Source of the DNA: Parahaliea aestuarii
Lineage (GTDB): Bacteria; Pseudomonadota; Gammaproteobacteria; Pseudomonadales; Halieaceae
NCBI RefSeq assembly: GCF_008064635.1
Contig: NZ_VRYZ01000002.1
Location: 124,001-188,000 of the forward strand
Direction of reading: 5' to 3'
Length of the DNA stretch: 64,000 nt
Both the position numbers and the translations under genes were made by a program. Each line of letters begins with the position of its first letter. The stretch's first letter is position 1. Positions 16,241 to 26,058 of this stretch are shown one piece after another. Under the pieces are notes generated by a model. The model saw only the letters and a program-made list of their open reading frames with translations. It was not told where the DNA came from and ran no database searches.

Positions 16241-19200
16241 ATGCTGGCCCAGGTACTGTTTCGTCACCGCCGCTTCGTGACGCTGCTGGTCATTATCATC
16301 CTCGCCACCGGCATCAGCAGCATGCGCTCGATCGGGCGCCAGGAAGACCCCAGCATCACCAACTTCCTGGCCACGGTGACCACCTTTTTCCCGGGCGCGC
16401 CGCCGGGCCGGGTAGAGGCCCTGCTCACCCGTCCGCTGGAGGACGAGCTGCGCCGCATTCCGGAGATCGACGAAATCAGCTCGACCTCCTCGGCCGGCGT
16501 CTCCTTCCTTAATATCAAGCTGGAGGAAACCCTGTCGAAGCAGGATATCCAGCGCGCCTGGACTGAGATCCGCGACACCCTCGGCGAGGTGTCAGATCGC
16601 TTCCCGCCGGGCGCGAGTGCCCCCCGCTTTGACGATGACCGCCTCACCGCCTACACCACCATTCTGGCCCTGAGCGCCGCCGACGATCGCGAGGTGAGCC
16701 TGTCCCTGTTACATCGTATGGCGCTGGACCTGGCGGATGCGGCGCGCAATGTCAGCGGCACCGAGCGGGTGGACCTGTACGGCGAACCCGCCGAGGAAGT
16801 GCGGGTGGCCGTGGACGAAGCCGCCCTCGCCTCCCGCGGCCTCAGCCTGGCCCAGGTGGCACAGGCCCTGCAGCAGGCGGACCCGAAGATTTCCGCCGGC
16901 CGCGCCAGTGGCGCCGGCAACGACCTGCTGGTGGAAGTGGCCGGCGAATTCGACTCCCTGGCGCGGATACGCGATGTCTCGCTGCGTGCAGGCGGTAACA
17001 GCGGCAGTGTGCGCATCGGCGATATCGCCCGGGTCTACAAGGCCCGCACCACGCCGCCACCGGCCATGGCTATGGTCAACGGCAAACCCGGCATCCTGGT
17101 CGCCGTGGCCATGTCCGACGGCCTGCAGGTGGACAGCTGGAGCCGGCAGTTCGCGGCCTTTGTCAGCGCATGGCGCGAGCAGGCCCCGGCAGGCCTGGAG
17201 GTCGTTACCACCTATGACCAGAGCATCTACACCGAGGCCCGCCTGCAGGGCGTAATTGAAAACCTGGTCATGGGTGTGGCGCTGGTGCTGCTGGTCCTGC
17301 TGGCCACACTCGGCTGGCGCGCCGCGGTGGTTGTCGCCGTCATCCTGCCCCTGTGCGGCCTGATGTCCATGACCCTGCTGTACTACTGGGGCGTGGCCAT
17401 TCACCAGATGTCAGTAACCGGCCTGATTGTGGCTCTGGGGCTGGTGGTGGACGGCTCCATCGTAATGACCGACGAAATCCGCAAGCACCTGCAGCGAGGC
17501 GAGACGCCGCTGCAGGCCATCACCGCCTCGGTGCACCGGCTTCGCATACCCCTGCTCTCCAGCACCCTCACCACGATCCTGGCCTTTATGCCCATGGTGG
17601 TATTGCCCGGCCCCTCGGGCGACTTTATGGGCAGTATCGCCAAGGCGGTGGTGGTGATGCTCGGCTCCTCCCTGCTGCTGGCCATGACCCTGACACCGGT
17701 ACTCGCCGCGCGACTGATTCCCGGCAGCCTGAAACGGGAACACCACTGGTGGGAACAGGGAATGGACAGCGGCCGCGGCGGCCGCCTGCTCAGCGACACC
17801 CTGGACCGGGCTTTGCGCTACCCCGGCGCCTCTGTTGCCCTGGCCCTGGCGCTACCGGTCGCCGGCTTCCTCGCCTTCCCCAGCCTCACCGCCCAGTTCT
17901 TCCCCGGCACCGACCGCGACCAGATGTACGTGCAGGTCAAGCTGCCCGACGGTCGCTCCATCTACGATACCCAGGCGCTGGTCAGGCAGCTGGACGCTAA
18001 ACTGCGCGAAGAACCGCTGGTACGGCGCGTGGACTGGACACTCGGCGAGAGCCCGCCGGCTTTTTACTACAACATGTACCGCACGCGGGAGGGCATCGCC
18101 AGCTGGGCCGAGGCGCTGGTGCTGACGCGTGACGAGAACCAGACCGACAACCTGATCCGTCGCCTGCAGAAAGAAGTGGACCGGGAGTTCCCCCAGGCCC
18201 GGGTGATCGTGCGCGGCATCGACCAGGGGCCGCCGGTGATGGCGCCGCTGGAAGTGGAAATTTACGGCCCCAACCTGGATCGCCTGCGGGAGCTGGGGGA
18301 GCAGTTTCGCCAGCGCCTGGAGCAGGTCCCCGATGTCACCCACTCCAACGCCAGCCTGTCCGGCGGCGCCCCGAAACTGGTATTCAATGTGGACGAGGGG
18401 CGGGCGCAGCTGGCAGGCCTGAGCCTGGCGGACGCCGCCAACACCCTCGACGCCAGCCTGCGCGGTCTCACCGCCGGCGAATTGCTGGAAGACACCCAGC
18501 GCCTGCCGGTGCGCGTGCGCTTGACAGAAGATGACTGGGGCAGCGCCGGGGACATCGCCTCACTGCGCATTGCCGGCGCCGCCGCAGGCGGCGAGGGACC
18601 GGGCGGCGTAGCCCTCGGCGTGCTCGGCGAACCGCAACTCCTGCCCTCTTCCAGCCCGATTTCGCGCAAGAATGGCGAACGGGTGAATATCGTGCAGGCC
18701 TACCTGATGCGCGGCGTACTGCCGGAAGAAGCGCTGAAAAGCCTGCAGGCCGATCTCGCCGCCAACCCCATCGCCCTGCCGGCCGGCTATCACTACCGTT
18801 TTGGCGGCGACTCCGATGTGCGTGCCGACGTGGTGGAACAGATCATGGCCCCCATGGGCACTATCCTCGCCGCCATGCTGGCCACCATTGTGCTGACGTT
18901 CAACTCCTGGCGCCTGTCCGCCATTGCCGGGTTGGTGTTTGTGTGCTCACTGGGCTTGAGCCTGCTGTCGCTGGCCCTGTTCCGCTACCCCTTCGGGGTG
19001 CAGGCGATGATCGGGGTGATCGGATCCATCGGTGTATCAATCAACGCCGCCATTATCATCATGACCGCGCTGCAGGAGGACCCCCACGCCTGTGGCGGCG
19101 ATCCCCTTGCAGTGCGCAGGGTGGTGATGGATTCCAGTCGGCATATCGTCTCCACCACGGTGACGACCTTCGGCGGCTTCCTGCCCCTGATCCTGGAGGG

Positions 19201-19363
19201 CAGCCAGTTCTGGCCGCCCTTTGCCATGGCCATCGCGGGTGGTGTTCTGCTGTCGACGGTGATTTCCTTCTTCCTGGTGCCGCCGCTGTTCCGTTTGGCC
19301 GTCACTGCCTCCCCGGTGCGCCATGCCGCCCTGCTGACACCCGGCCGGGGCACCCAGCGATGA
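16241..19363 (+). CDS. RND efflux transporter permease
   Basis: A 1040-residue inner-membrane pump with 12 predicted helices and two large periplasmic domains, the size and layout of AcrB-type proteins. The N-terminal helix (FRHRRFVTLLVIIILATGISSM) is followed by the porter motif VTTFFPGAPPGRVEALLTRPLEDEL. In helix 4 the usual VDD proton-relay pair reads VVDGSIVMTDEI (one Asp), and in helix 10 the site of the AcrB lysine reads VSINAAIIIM (Asn). The protein therefore belongs to a subfamily away from AcrB. Substrate not readable. It overlaps the truC start by ATGA. Confidence 0.94.
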   Translation: MLAQVLFRHRRFVTLLVIIILATGISSMRSIGRQEDPSITNFLATVTTFFPGAPPGRVEALLTRPLEDELRRIPEIDEISSTSSAGVSFLNIKLEETLSKQDIQRAWTEIRDTLGEVSDRFPPGASAPRFDDDRLTAYTTILALSAADDREVSLSLLHRMALDLADAARNVSGTERVDLYGEPAEEVRVAVDEAALASRGLSLAQVAQALQQADPKISAGRASGAGNDLLVEVAGEFDSLARIRDVSLRAGGNSGSVRIGDIARVYKARTTPPPAMAMVNGKPGILVAVAMSDGLQVDSWSRQFAAFVSAWREQAPAGLEVVTTYDQSIYTEARLQGVIENLVMGVALVLLVLLATLGWRAAVVVAVILPLCGLMSMTLLYYWGVAIHQMSVTGLIVALGLVVDGSIVMTDEIRKHLQRGETPLQAITASVHRLRIPLLSSTLTTILAFMPMVVLPGPSGDFMGSIAKAVVVMLGSSLLLAMTLTPVLAARLIPGSLKREHHWWEQGMDSGRGGRLLSDTLDRALRYPGASVALALALPVAGFLAFPSLTAQFFPGTDRDQMYVQVKLPDGRSIYDTQALVRQLDAKLREEPLVRRVDWTLGESPPAFYYNMYRTREGIASWAEALVLTRDENQTDNLIRRLQKEVDREFPQARVIVRGIDQGPPVMAPLEVEIYGPNLDRLRELGEQFRQRLEQVPDVTHSNASLSGGAPKLVFNVDEGRAQLAGLSLADAANTLDASLRGLTAGELLEDTQRLPVRVRLTEDDWGSAGDIASLRIAGAAAGGEGPGGVALGVLGEPQLLPSSSPISRKNGERVNIVQAYLMRGVLPEEALKSLQADLAANPIALPAGYHYRFGGDSDVRADVVEQIMAPMGTILAAMLATIVLTFNSWRLSAIAGLVFVCSLGLSLLSLALFRYPFGVQAMIGVIGSIGVSINAAIIIMTALQEDPHACGGDPLAVRRVVMDSSRHIVSTTVTTFGGFLPLILEGSQFWPPFAMAIAGGVLLSTVISFFLVPPLFRLAVTASPVRHAALLTPGRGTQR

Positions 19364-20142
19364 CCGGGGACACCGGCGCAACAGAGGAACCCCTGTCCCT
19401 GCTCTACCGGGACGAGTACCTGGTCGCCATCGACAAGCCCTCCGGATTACTGGTACACCGCAGCCCCATCGACCGGCGGGAAACCCGCTTCGCCCTGCAG
19501 TTGCTGCGGGACCAGCTGGGGCAGCGCGTCTACCCGGTGCACCGGCTGGACAAGCCCACCTCCGGCGCCCTGCTGTTCGCCCTGGACAGCGATACGGCGC
19601 GCCTGCTGTCGCGCCAGTTTGAACAGCGCCAGGTGGAAAAGCACTACCTTGCCATCGTGCGCGGCTACTGCCCGGAACAGGGCGACATCGACCACCCCAT
19701 CCGCGACGATCCCGACCCCATGCTGGACCAGGACCGGGGCCCGCCCCGGGAGGCCCTCACCCGCTATCGCCGTCTCGCCTGCGTGGAACTTCCCTACGCC
19801 GTGGACCGCTATCCCAGCGCGCGCTATTCGCTGGTGGCGCTGGAGCCCCTGAGCGGCCGCAGGCACCAGTTGCGTCGCCACATGAAGCACATCGGGCATC
19901 CCATCATCGGCGACGCCAAACACGGCAAGGGCGTGCACAACCGCTTTTTCGCCACCCGGCTCCATGCGCCCCGCCTGCTGCTGCACTGCAGCGAACTGCA
20001 CCTGCAACACCCGCTCAGCGGTGCGCCGCTCACGCTGCAGGCTCCGCTGGATGCTGTTTTCCAGCGGCTGATCGAGGACTTCGGCTGGCCTGCACCAGCA
20101 CCAGCAGGTTGCGCGAGCAGCGCCCCGCCAGTGGACCCATAA
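19360..20142 (+). CDS. truC: tRNA pseudouridine(65) synthase TruC
   Basis: A 260-residue RluA-family pseudouridine synthase, the exact size of E. coli TruC. It begins with the family pattern LLYRDEYLVAIDKPSGLLVHRS, has the catalytic RLD motif in VHRLDKPTSGALLFAL and the later GRRHQLRRHMKHIGHPIIGD. TruC modifies U65 in the acceptor-T stem region of some tRNAs. The start ATG overlaps the pump stop (ATGA at 19360-19363), so expression with the efflux genes is likely through coupling although the functions are unrelated. The last 15 residues are low-complexity. Confidence 0.92.
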   Translation: MTGDTGATEEPLSLLYRDEYLVAIDKPSGLLVHRSPIDRRETRFALQLLRDQLGQRVYPVHRLDKPTSGALLFALDSDTARLLSRQFEQRQVEKHYLAIVRGYCPEQGDIDHPIRDDPDPMLDQDRGPPREALTRYRRLACVELPYAVDRYPSARYSLVALEPLSGRRHQLRRHMKHIGHPIIGDAKHGKGVHNRFFATRLHAPRLLLHCSELHLQHPLSGAPLTLQAPLDAVFQRLIEDFGWPAPAPAGCASSAPPVDP

Positions 20143-20227
20143 GTCCCCTTCCCTGGACCTACGCCGGAACGGGCGCCGGCCCTAGCATGGTGCCTGTCAC
20201 TTTCTCCGGGTGTTGCGGCGGGTTTCA

Positions 20228-20980
20228 ATGGACGTGGTCGACCTTTCCCAGGGAGCGCTGCTGTGGCTGGTTATCGCCACGGCCTTCGCCTCCCTGATCA
20301 GCTCTGTCACCGGCATGGCCGGCGGCGTGCTGATGTTTGCGGCCATGAGCCTGTGCCTGCCACTGCGCGTGCTGGTGCCCATTCACGGCGCGGTGCAGGT
20401 ATTCAACAACGCCGCCCGGAGCTGGTTCCTGCGCCGCCACATCCGCTGGCGCATGTGCCTGCCCTTTGCGGTCGGCGCGACGCTTGGCGCGGCGGCCACC
20501 ACCCTGTTTATCGTGCGCTATATCGGCGAGTTCTTTCCCCTGCTGTTGCTGGCCGGACTCATCCTGTACACCCTGTTCAAACCGGCCCGGCTGCCGGACC
20601 TGAAGATTCCCGACCGGGGTTTCTTCTGGGTGGGCCTGATCACCGGCGGCATGGGGATTCTGGTCGGCGCCATCGACCCGCTGCTGGCGGTGTTCTTCCT
20701 GCGCGACGACCTCAGCAAGGAGGAAATCGTCGGCAACAAGTCGCTGATGCAGATGTTCGCCCACCTGACCAAGGTACCGGCCTACCTGTACCTGGGCTTT
20801 TCCTTCATCGACAATGCCGGGCTGATCTTGCTGCTCACAGTGTCCGCCGTGGTCGGCGCCCGCCTCGGGCTGATCCTGCTGGCGCGGGTGAGCACCCGGC
20901 ACTTTCTGCAACTGATGCGCCTGGCCCTGATGCTGGCGGCCCTGCGCATCGGCTACCAATTGATACAGATGGGAGTCTGA
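20228..20980 (+). CDS. TauE/SafE family sulfite or organosulfonate exporter
   Basis: A 250-residue membrane protein with about eight helices. The family repeats are visible: ITGMAGGVLMFAAMSLCLPL near the N terminus (S-x-T-G-x-G-G type) and FFWVGLITGGMGILVGAIDPLLAVFFLRDDL in the second half. Such proteins export sulfite or small sulfonates. An upstream in-frame GTG at 20210 would add six residues. The aldehyde dehydrogenase begins one base after its stop; this tight pairing suggests a shared task, possibly release of a sulfonate made by that enzyme. Confidence 0.85.
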   Translation: MDVVDLSQGALLWLVIATAFASLISSVTGMAGGVLMFAAMSLCLPLRVLVPIHGAVQVFNNAARSWFLRRHIRWRMCLPFAVGATLGAAATTLFIVRYIGEFFPLLLLAGLILYTLFKPARLPDLKIPDRGFFWVGLITGGMGILVGAIDPLLAVFFLRDDLSKEEIVGNKSLMQMFAHLTKVPAYLYLGFSFIDNAGLILLLTVSAVVGARLGLILLARVSTRHFLQLMRLALMLAALRIGYQLIQMGV

Positions 20981-20981
20981 A

Positions 20982-22352
20982 ATGTCTGCAACCTATACCG
21001 TCACCAATCCCTACGACAACAGCCTGCTGGGGGAATACCCCCACACCACCTGGCAGGAAGTGGAGGCCTCTCTCGCCCTGTTGCAGAGCGGACGGCAGGC
21101 ACTGCGCAAGACGCCCGCGTGTGAGCGGGCTTCCGTGCTGGGGAAGCTGGCAGAATTGCTGGCGGCCAACAGCGAAGCACTGGCTGAGTTGATCACCCGC
21201 GAAACCGGCAAGACCATAACCGACGCCAGGGTAGAGATGAAGCGCGCGACCAATGCCGCCATCGCCTGCAGCGAAGAGGCCCGGCAGATCAGCGGCGAAA
21301 CCCTGGACTCCGATGCCTACGCCCCGATGGGCGGCAAGTTCGGCATAGTCTGCTGGCGCCCGCTGGGCACGGTGCTGTGCATCACGCCCTTCAATTTTCC
21401 CATCAATATCGCTGTGCACAAGATCGGCCCCGCCTACGCCGCCGGCAACACCATCCTGTTCAAACCCGGCCCGCAGAATACGGCCTCGGCCCGGCGCCTG
21501 GTCGAACTGTGCTACGAGGCCGGTATGCCCGCGGATGCGCTGCAACTGTGTGTACCAGCGCTGGCTGACATGGACCGGCTCAATGCCCACCCGGCTGTCG
21601 ACGCCATTAATTTTACCGGCGGCAGCGCCGCGGCCGATGCCATTGCCGCCGCCGCGGGCTATAAAAAGCTCCTGCTGGAACTGGGCGGCAACGACCCCCT
21701 GATCGTGATGGACGACGGCGACCTCGATGCCGCGGTGAACGCCGCCATCAACCACCGCCTGGCCACCGCCGGCCAGCGCTGCACCGCCGCCAAGCGCCTG
21801 TTCATCCACAGCGCGGTCTATGAAACTTTCCGCGAGCGGCTGCTGGCGCGCGCCGGCGCTCTCAAGGTAGGCGATCCGATGGACCCGGAAACCTTCGTCG
21901 GCCCCGTGATCAACCGCCGTGCCGCCGAAGCCATTGAGCGCAGCGTGCAGCAGGCCGTTGACGCCGGCGCCACAGTGGCGCTGGGGCACCGCTACGAGGG
22001 GGCCTTTGTCTGGCCCACCGTGCTGGAAAACGTCCCGGCGGACTGCGAGCTGATGCGCGAGGAAGTGTTCGGCCCGGTGCTGCCGCTGTACCGCTTCACC
22101 GATGTGGAGGAGATCATCCCCATCATCAACAACAGCATCTACGGCCTGCAGGGCGGCGTGTTCAGCAACAACCTCGCCGTGGTACGTCACCTGTTCGAGG
22201 AACTGGAAGTGGGCACCCTGGCGGTCAATGACGGCCCCGGCTTCCGCACCGAACACTTTCCCTTTGGCGGAGTGAAGGCCAGTGGCGTGGGCCGCGAGGG
22301 CATCAAGTACGCCATTCGCGAAATGAGCTACACCAAGACCCTCGTTCTCTGA
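20982..22352 (+). CDS. NAD(P)-dependent aldehyde dehydrogenase
   Basis: A 456-residue aldehyde dehydrogenase superfamily enzyme. Visible motifs: VCWRPLGTVLCITPFNFPIN and NTILFKPGPQNTAS (cofactor pocket), INFTGGSAAADAI (nucleotide loop), LLELGGNDPLIV (general-base Glu) and ATAGQRCTAAKRL (catalytic Cys); the C-terminal EEVFGPVLPLYRF is also normal. The closest relatives I recall are semialdehyde, sulfoacetaldehyde and phosphonoacetaldehyde dehydrogenases. The TauE/SafE gene directly upstream favours a sulfonate aldehyde; succinate semialdehyde is an alternative. All catalytic residues are present. Confidence 0.9.
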   Translation: MSATYTVTNPYDNSLLGEYPHTTWQEVEASLALLQSGRQALRKTPACERASVLGKLAELLAANSEALAELITRETGKTITDARVEMKRATNAAIACSEEARQISGETLDSDAYAPMGGKFGIVCWRPLGTVLCITPFNFPINIAVHKIGPAYAAGNTILFKPGPQNTASARRLVELCYEAGMPADALQLCVPALADMDRLNAHPAVDAINFTGGSAAADAIAAAAGYKKLLLELGGNDPLIVMDDGDLDAAVNAAINHRLATAGQRCTAAKRLFIHSAVYETFRERLLARAGALKVGDPMDPETFVGPVINRRAAEAIERSVQQAVDAGATVALGHRYEGAFVWPTVLENVPADCELMREEVFGPVLPLYRFTDVEEIIPIINNSIYGLQGGVFSNNLAVVRHLFEELEVGTLAVNDGPGFRTEHFPFGGVKASGVGREGIKYAIREMSYTKTLVL

Positions 22353-22358
22353 CAACCG

Positions 22359-22380
22359 CCAGCCGGGGCAAACCGGCTGG
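22359..22380 (+). terminator. Hairpin after the aldehyde dehydrogenase gene, possible terminator
   Basis: A perfect 8 bp stem, CCAGCCGG (22359-22366) and CCGGCTGG (22373-22380), with a GGCAAA loop, begins six bases after the stop codon. It lacks a T tract, so it may be a processing or Rho-linked barrier rather than a classic intrinsic terminator. Confidence 0.45.
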
Positions 22381-22452
22381 GACGGAAACTGCATGTACCC
22401 GTCCTATGGGTGCATGCGTTTTCAGGCACAATCACAGGACGGGGGCGCGGGC

Positions 22453-22755
22453 ATGACTTCGCTGGCGACGCTCGACCTGGTCGTCATCGGCGTCTATTTC
22501 AGTGTCCTGCTGGTGCTCTGCCTGCGCGTTACCCGCCGCGCGCCGGACACCGACGAACTGTTTCTCGCCGGGCGCAGCCTGGGGCCGGCGGTGATCGTCC
22601 TGTCCCTCTTCGCCTCCAACCTTTCTTCCACCACCCTCATCGGGTTGCCGGGTGCGGCCTGGCAGAGTGGCATTTCCGTCGCCAACTACGAGTGGATGGC
22701 GGCCCTGGTGCTGCTGGCTGCCAGTACCCGGCCTTCGACGGGCACTTCGAACTGA
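22453..22755 (+). pseudogene. N-terminal fragment of a sodium:solute symporter (SSS family)
   Basis: About 85 residues match the start of SGLT-like symporters: MTSLATLDLVVIGVYFSVL, then DELFLAGRSLGPAVIVLSLFASNLSSTTLIG and SGISVANYEWMAALVLL. Full symporters are about 500 residues with 13-14 helices. Here the similarity stops near 22720 and the frame ends at 22753-22755 after an unrelated tail. The rest of the transporter is missing; what follows in another frame is the end of a different protein. This looks like the left side of a large deletion. Confidence 0.75.
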
Positions 22756-22901
22756 ACTACTCCAGCGACAGCAGCGTCTGCATGGCCTGGCGCCACGGTG
22801 AGTATTACTGCCGCCTGTTTGTCGACCTCAATTTCAATACCAGCACCATTACCTATCGCGACCTTGACGCCGACTGCGAGGCCGAACTGGATGTTCACTA
22901 G
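22727..22901 (+). pseudogene. C-terminal remnant of an unidentified protein at a deletion junction
   Basis: In a frame different from the symporter fragment, the DNA reads QYPAFDGHFELNYSSDSSV and on through MAWRHGEYYCRLFVDLNF to a stop at 22899-22901. It has normal composition for a real protein tail (two Cys, several Tyr) but no start codon or binding site of its own before 22727. I do not recognise the family. The simplest view is the right side of a deletion that removed the bodies of two genes. Confidence 0.45.
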
Positions 22902-22942
22902 CGGCCGGCCGTCGCGGGAAAGGCGAACAGGCTATATTGTCG

Positions 22943-22971
22943 TTGACGCTCGGGGGCACCCTCAGTATCAT
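22943..22971 (+). promoter_or_regulatory. Promoter of the tRNA cluster
   Basis: TTGACG (22943-22948) and TATCAT (22966-22971) are spaced by 17 bp. The next bases, GCGCCTCCTG, form a GC-rich discriminator, which is typical of stable-RNA promoters under stringent control. The first tRNA begins 47 bp downstream. The 115 bp between the pseudogene and the tRNA hold nothing else that I can see. Confidence 0.6.
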
Positions 22972-23018
22972 GCGCCTCCTGAAATCAAGGGGTAGCACGG
23001 CTTCCCCGCATTTCTGTT

Positions 23019-23095
23019 CGGGGTATAGCGCAGTCTGGTAGCGCGCCTGCTTTGGGAGCAGGATGTCGGGAGTTCGAATCTCTCTACCCCGACCA
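23019..23095 (+). tRNA. tRNA-Pro (anticodon TGG)
   Basis: A 77-base cloverleaf with acceptor arms CGGGGTA and TACCCCG, anticodon loop TTTGGGA (anticodon TGG), T-loop GTTCGAATC and an encoded CCA at 23093-23095. First of three tRNAs in one cluster. Confidence 0.97.
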
Positions 23096-23147
23096 ACTTT
23101 CAGCCACTGTCAGGCCAGTTGGTGAACAGCGATTTCAGCCCCGCGAT

Positions 23148-23224
23148 GGTGGCCGTAGCTCATCAGGTAGAGCACCGGATTGTGACTCCGGAGGTGGCGG
23201 GTTCGAGACCCGTCGGCCACCCCA
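23148..23224 (+). tRNA. tRNA-His (anticodon GTG)
   Basis: A cloverleaf with the extra G at position -1 typical of tRNA-His: arms GGTGGCCG and CGGCCACC, anticodon loop ATTGTGA (anticodon GTG), T-loop GTTCGAGAC, encoded CCA at 23222-23224. Confidence 0.97.
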
Positions 23225-23297
23225 CTTTTCCCCCGCCGTTCTGCCCTCGAGCGGTTCTTCTCGGGCAAACTGCCCTGTATAATGCCCGCCCTGTTCC

Positions 23298-23374
<77 letters not shown>

Positions 23375-23406
23375 TATTTTGTCTCTTCACTTCAGGGAAT
23401 CCACAC

Positions 23407-24252
23407 ATGTCGGCACTGGTACTCGATGGCAAGGCTCTGGCGCAACAGACCGAGGCGGCGCTGCTGCAGCGTGTCGAGGCGCTGAAGGCAAAGTCCGGTG
23501 GCAAAACCCCCATTCTCGCCACCATCCTGGTGGGTGACGACCCCGCTTCCGCCACCTACGTGAAGATGAAAGGCAATGCCTGCCGCCGGGTGGGCATGGA
23601 CTCGCTGGCGGTGGAGATGCCCTCTTCCACCACCACCGATGAACTGCTGGCGAAAATCGGGGAGCTGAACGACAACCCCGATGTGCACGGCATCCTGCTG
23701 CAGCACCCGGTACCCGGGCAGATCGACGAGCGCGCCTGCTTCGACGCCATCGCCCTGGCCAAGGACGTGGACGGTGTTACCTGCCTCGGCTTCGGCCGCA
23801 TGGCCATGGGCGAGGACGCCTACGGCTGCGCCACTCCCCAGGGCATCATGCGCCTGCTGGAAGCCTATGACATCGGCATTGAAGGCAAGCACGCCGTGGT
23901 GGTTGGGCGCAGCCCCATCCTCGGCAAGCCGATGGCGATGATGCTGCTGCAGAAAAACGCCACCGTCACTATCTGCCACTCCCGCACCAGGGACCTCCCC
24001 TCCCTGGTGAAACAGGCCGACATCATCGTCGGCGCGGTGGGCAAACCGGAATTCATCCGGGCGGAGTGGATCAAGGACGGCGCGGTCGTTGTCGACGCCG
24101 GCTATCACCCCGGCGGGGTCGGCGATATCGAACTGGCACCCCTGGTCGAGCGCGTCGCGGCCTACACGCCAGTGCCCGGCGGCGTCGGCCCCATGACCAT
24201 CAACACGCTGATCATGCAGAGCGTCGAGTCCGGCGAGAAATCACTCGCCTGA
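23407..24252 (+). CDS. folD: Bifunctional methylenetetrahydrofolate dehydrogenase/cyclohydrolase
   Basis: A 281-residue cytoplasmic enzyme that interconverts 5,10-methylene-THF and 10-formyl-THF. Visible: the catalytic Lys in [16 protein letters not shown], the folate motif [13 protein letters not shown], the NADP loop [17 protein letters not shown] and the signature [15 protein letters not shown]. Length is that of E. coli FolD (288). It follows a tRNA cluster, as in Pseudomonas. Its 3' end overlaps by 12 bp the end of the convergent Na/Pi symporter gene. Confidence 0.98.
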   Translation: MSALVLDGKALAQQTEAALLQRVEALKAKSGGKTPILATILVGDDPASATYVKMKGNACRRVGMDSLAVEMPSSTTTDELLAKIGELNDNPDVHGILLQHPVPGQIDERACFDAIALAKDVDGVTCLGFGRMAMGEDAYGCATPQGIMRLLEAYDIGIEGKHAVVVGRSPILGKPMAMMLLQKNATVTICHSRTRDLPSLVKQADIIVGAVGKPEFIRAEWIKDGAVVVDAGYHPGGVGDIELAPLVERVAAYTPVPGGVGPMTINTLIMQSVESGEKSLA

Positions 24253-25887
24253 GGCCGCCTGCTGCGGGGCGGGCATTGACTCGCCCCTTTCCAGCGACGC
24301 AATACACCGGGTCAAACGTGTACTGGCCTTGCCCAGTTGCCGGCACGCCCGCCGCCCCTCATCGAGATACTGCAGGCAGAGATCCAGGTGCTCGATCTCC
24401 AGTCGACCGGCGGTCGCCTCACGGAGCAGAAGCCTTTTCGCCTCATCGTGGCTGCGATCGATCGCGGCGTAGTCAGGCAGCGCCTCCTGCCCCCCCTCTT
24501 CCAGGCCGTCCTGCCAGGCCTGCACAAAGGCCTCCACCCGCCGTCCAAAGGCATGCACCGCATCCGCCGACGGCCCCTCGAAGCCCTGGCTGTCGAGACT
24601 CGCTCGCAATTGCTGCAGGCCCACCGCGATGACCGACAATGTCATGTAGCGCTGCAAGGCGCTGATCAGGTGTTCAATCGCCTCAACCAGAAGCGGGGTC
24701 AGCGAACCCCGACTGAGCTGCGAGGAGAAATCGCCCACGGCATCCGCCAGCGACTGGATATCCTCCCGCCTCCCCGGCGGCTCGAACCCACTGCGCAGGG
24801 AAACCAGTAAACCCTCGCTTGCCAGCAGGGCAATACGCCGGATCTCCAGCGCCATGCTGTTCACCGCGGTGAACGGGACGCCCAGTGTGCTTCTATCGAG
24901 ATAGCGAGGCCTGGCGGCCCGCTGCTCACTGGCGCGAAAGCACCTCGAGAGCTGCCGCACCAGCCAGGAGGACAGCGGCCACATCAACATGACACCGAGC
25001 AGGTTGAACACCGTGTGGAAAACGGCCAGCGTGACAGCCGGGCCGGCCTGCAGGTCCACGCCGGCCTGCAACGCCGCGACCAGCCAGAGCAAGGGCCGCA
25101 GCAACAACAGAGCGACAATCGCCGTCACCAGATTGAATGCCACATGGCTCAGCGCCACCCGGCGGGCATTGGCCGTGGCGCCAATCATGGTCAGCAAGGC
25201 AGTGGAGGTGGTGCCGAGGTTGGCGCCGATCACAACCGCTGCGGCGGCGTTCAATTCCACCAATCCGCTCTCGGCGGCGCTGAGCGCGACCACCATCGCC
25301 GCGCTGGAAGACTGCATCAGGGCCGTCAGGCCAAAGCCGATCGCCACGTAGAGCAGCAGACTGCGCATGGTGAGGGTATCGACTCCGGGCAGAGCAAAAC
25401 CGGTCGCCAAGCCCTCGAAGGCCGACTTCAGGGTGCCTATACCCAGAAACAGCAGCGCAAAGCCAATCAGCGCCACGCCATAGGAACTGCGCCGGCTGTG
25501 ACCGGCGGCCATTTTCAAAAGCGCACCAATGCCCACCAGGGGCAGCGCAAAGGCCTCGATATCCAGCTTGAAACCGACCAGTGCAACGATCCACGCCGTC
25601 ATGGTGGTGCCCACGTTGGAGCCGAAAATCACCCAGATGGCCCGTTCCAGGCTGAGAATCCCGGCGTTGGCGAAGCCGATGGTGGCCACTGTGACCGCGC
25701 TGGAGGACTGCACCACCGCGGTAATGAGCAGCCCGGCACCAAGCCCGCGCAGGCGCGTATGGGTCCAGCGCGCCAGCAAGCCACTCAGGCTGTTACCGGC
25801 AGCGAGTTTGAGACCATCGGTCATCATCGACATGCCGATCAACAGCAGGCCGAGACCACCGAGCAGTGCAGAAATTGTGGGCCACAC
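24241..25887 (-). CDS. Na+/phosphate cotransporter with PhoU-like domain
   Basis: A 548-residue protein of the NptA/YjbB type. The first 340 residues hold two inverted membrane repeats, each with the family QSSSA motif ([20 protein letters not shown] and [19 protein letters not shown]) and the loops [11 protein letters not shown] and [12 protein letters not shown]. The C-terminal 200 residues are helical and PhoU-like. The family moves phosphate with sodium, often outwards. The gene stands alone between folD and the DUF4397 lipoprotein gene. Confidence 0.92.
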   Translation of the reverse strand: MWPTISALLGGLGLLLIGMSMMTDGLKLAAGNSLSGLLARWTHTRLRGLGAGLLITAVVQSSSAVTVATIGFANAGILSLERAIWVIFGSNVGTTMTAWIVALVGFKLDIEAFALPLVGIGALLKMAAGHSRRSSYGVALIGFALLFLGIGTLKSAFEGLATGFALPGVDTLTMRSLLLYVAIGFGLTALMQSSSAAMVVALSAAESGLVELNAAAAVVIGANLGTTSTALLTMIGATANARRVALSHVAFNLVTAIVALLLLRPLLWLVAALQAGVDLQAGPAVTLAVFHTVFNLLGVMLMWPLSSWLVRQLSRCFRASEQRAARPRYLDRSTLGVPFTAVNSMALEIRRIALLASEGLLVSLRSGFEPPGRREDIQSLADAVGDFSSQLSRGSLTPLLVEAIEHLISALQRYMTLSVIAVGLQQLRASLDSQGFEGPSADAVHAFGRRVEAFVQAWQDGLEEGGQEALPDYAAIDRSHDEAKRLLLREATAGRLEIEHLDLCLQYLDEGRRACRQLGKASTRLTRCIASLERGESMPAPQQAASGE

Positions 25888-26058
25888 CGGCGCGGAGTTT
25901 CCATCAACAGGAGCAGGGAAAACGCAGTCTAGCCCAAGCCGGGGATGAATGCCGAGGCCCTTCGCAGCGGTCCTGTCCAGATTCTGACCAGGTTGGCGTC
26001 AGATCCATTCAGGTGACCGGCATCGTAACAAGCCGGAACCCTTTACGAGGAGACCGAC

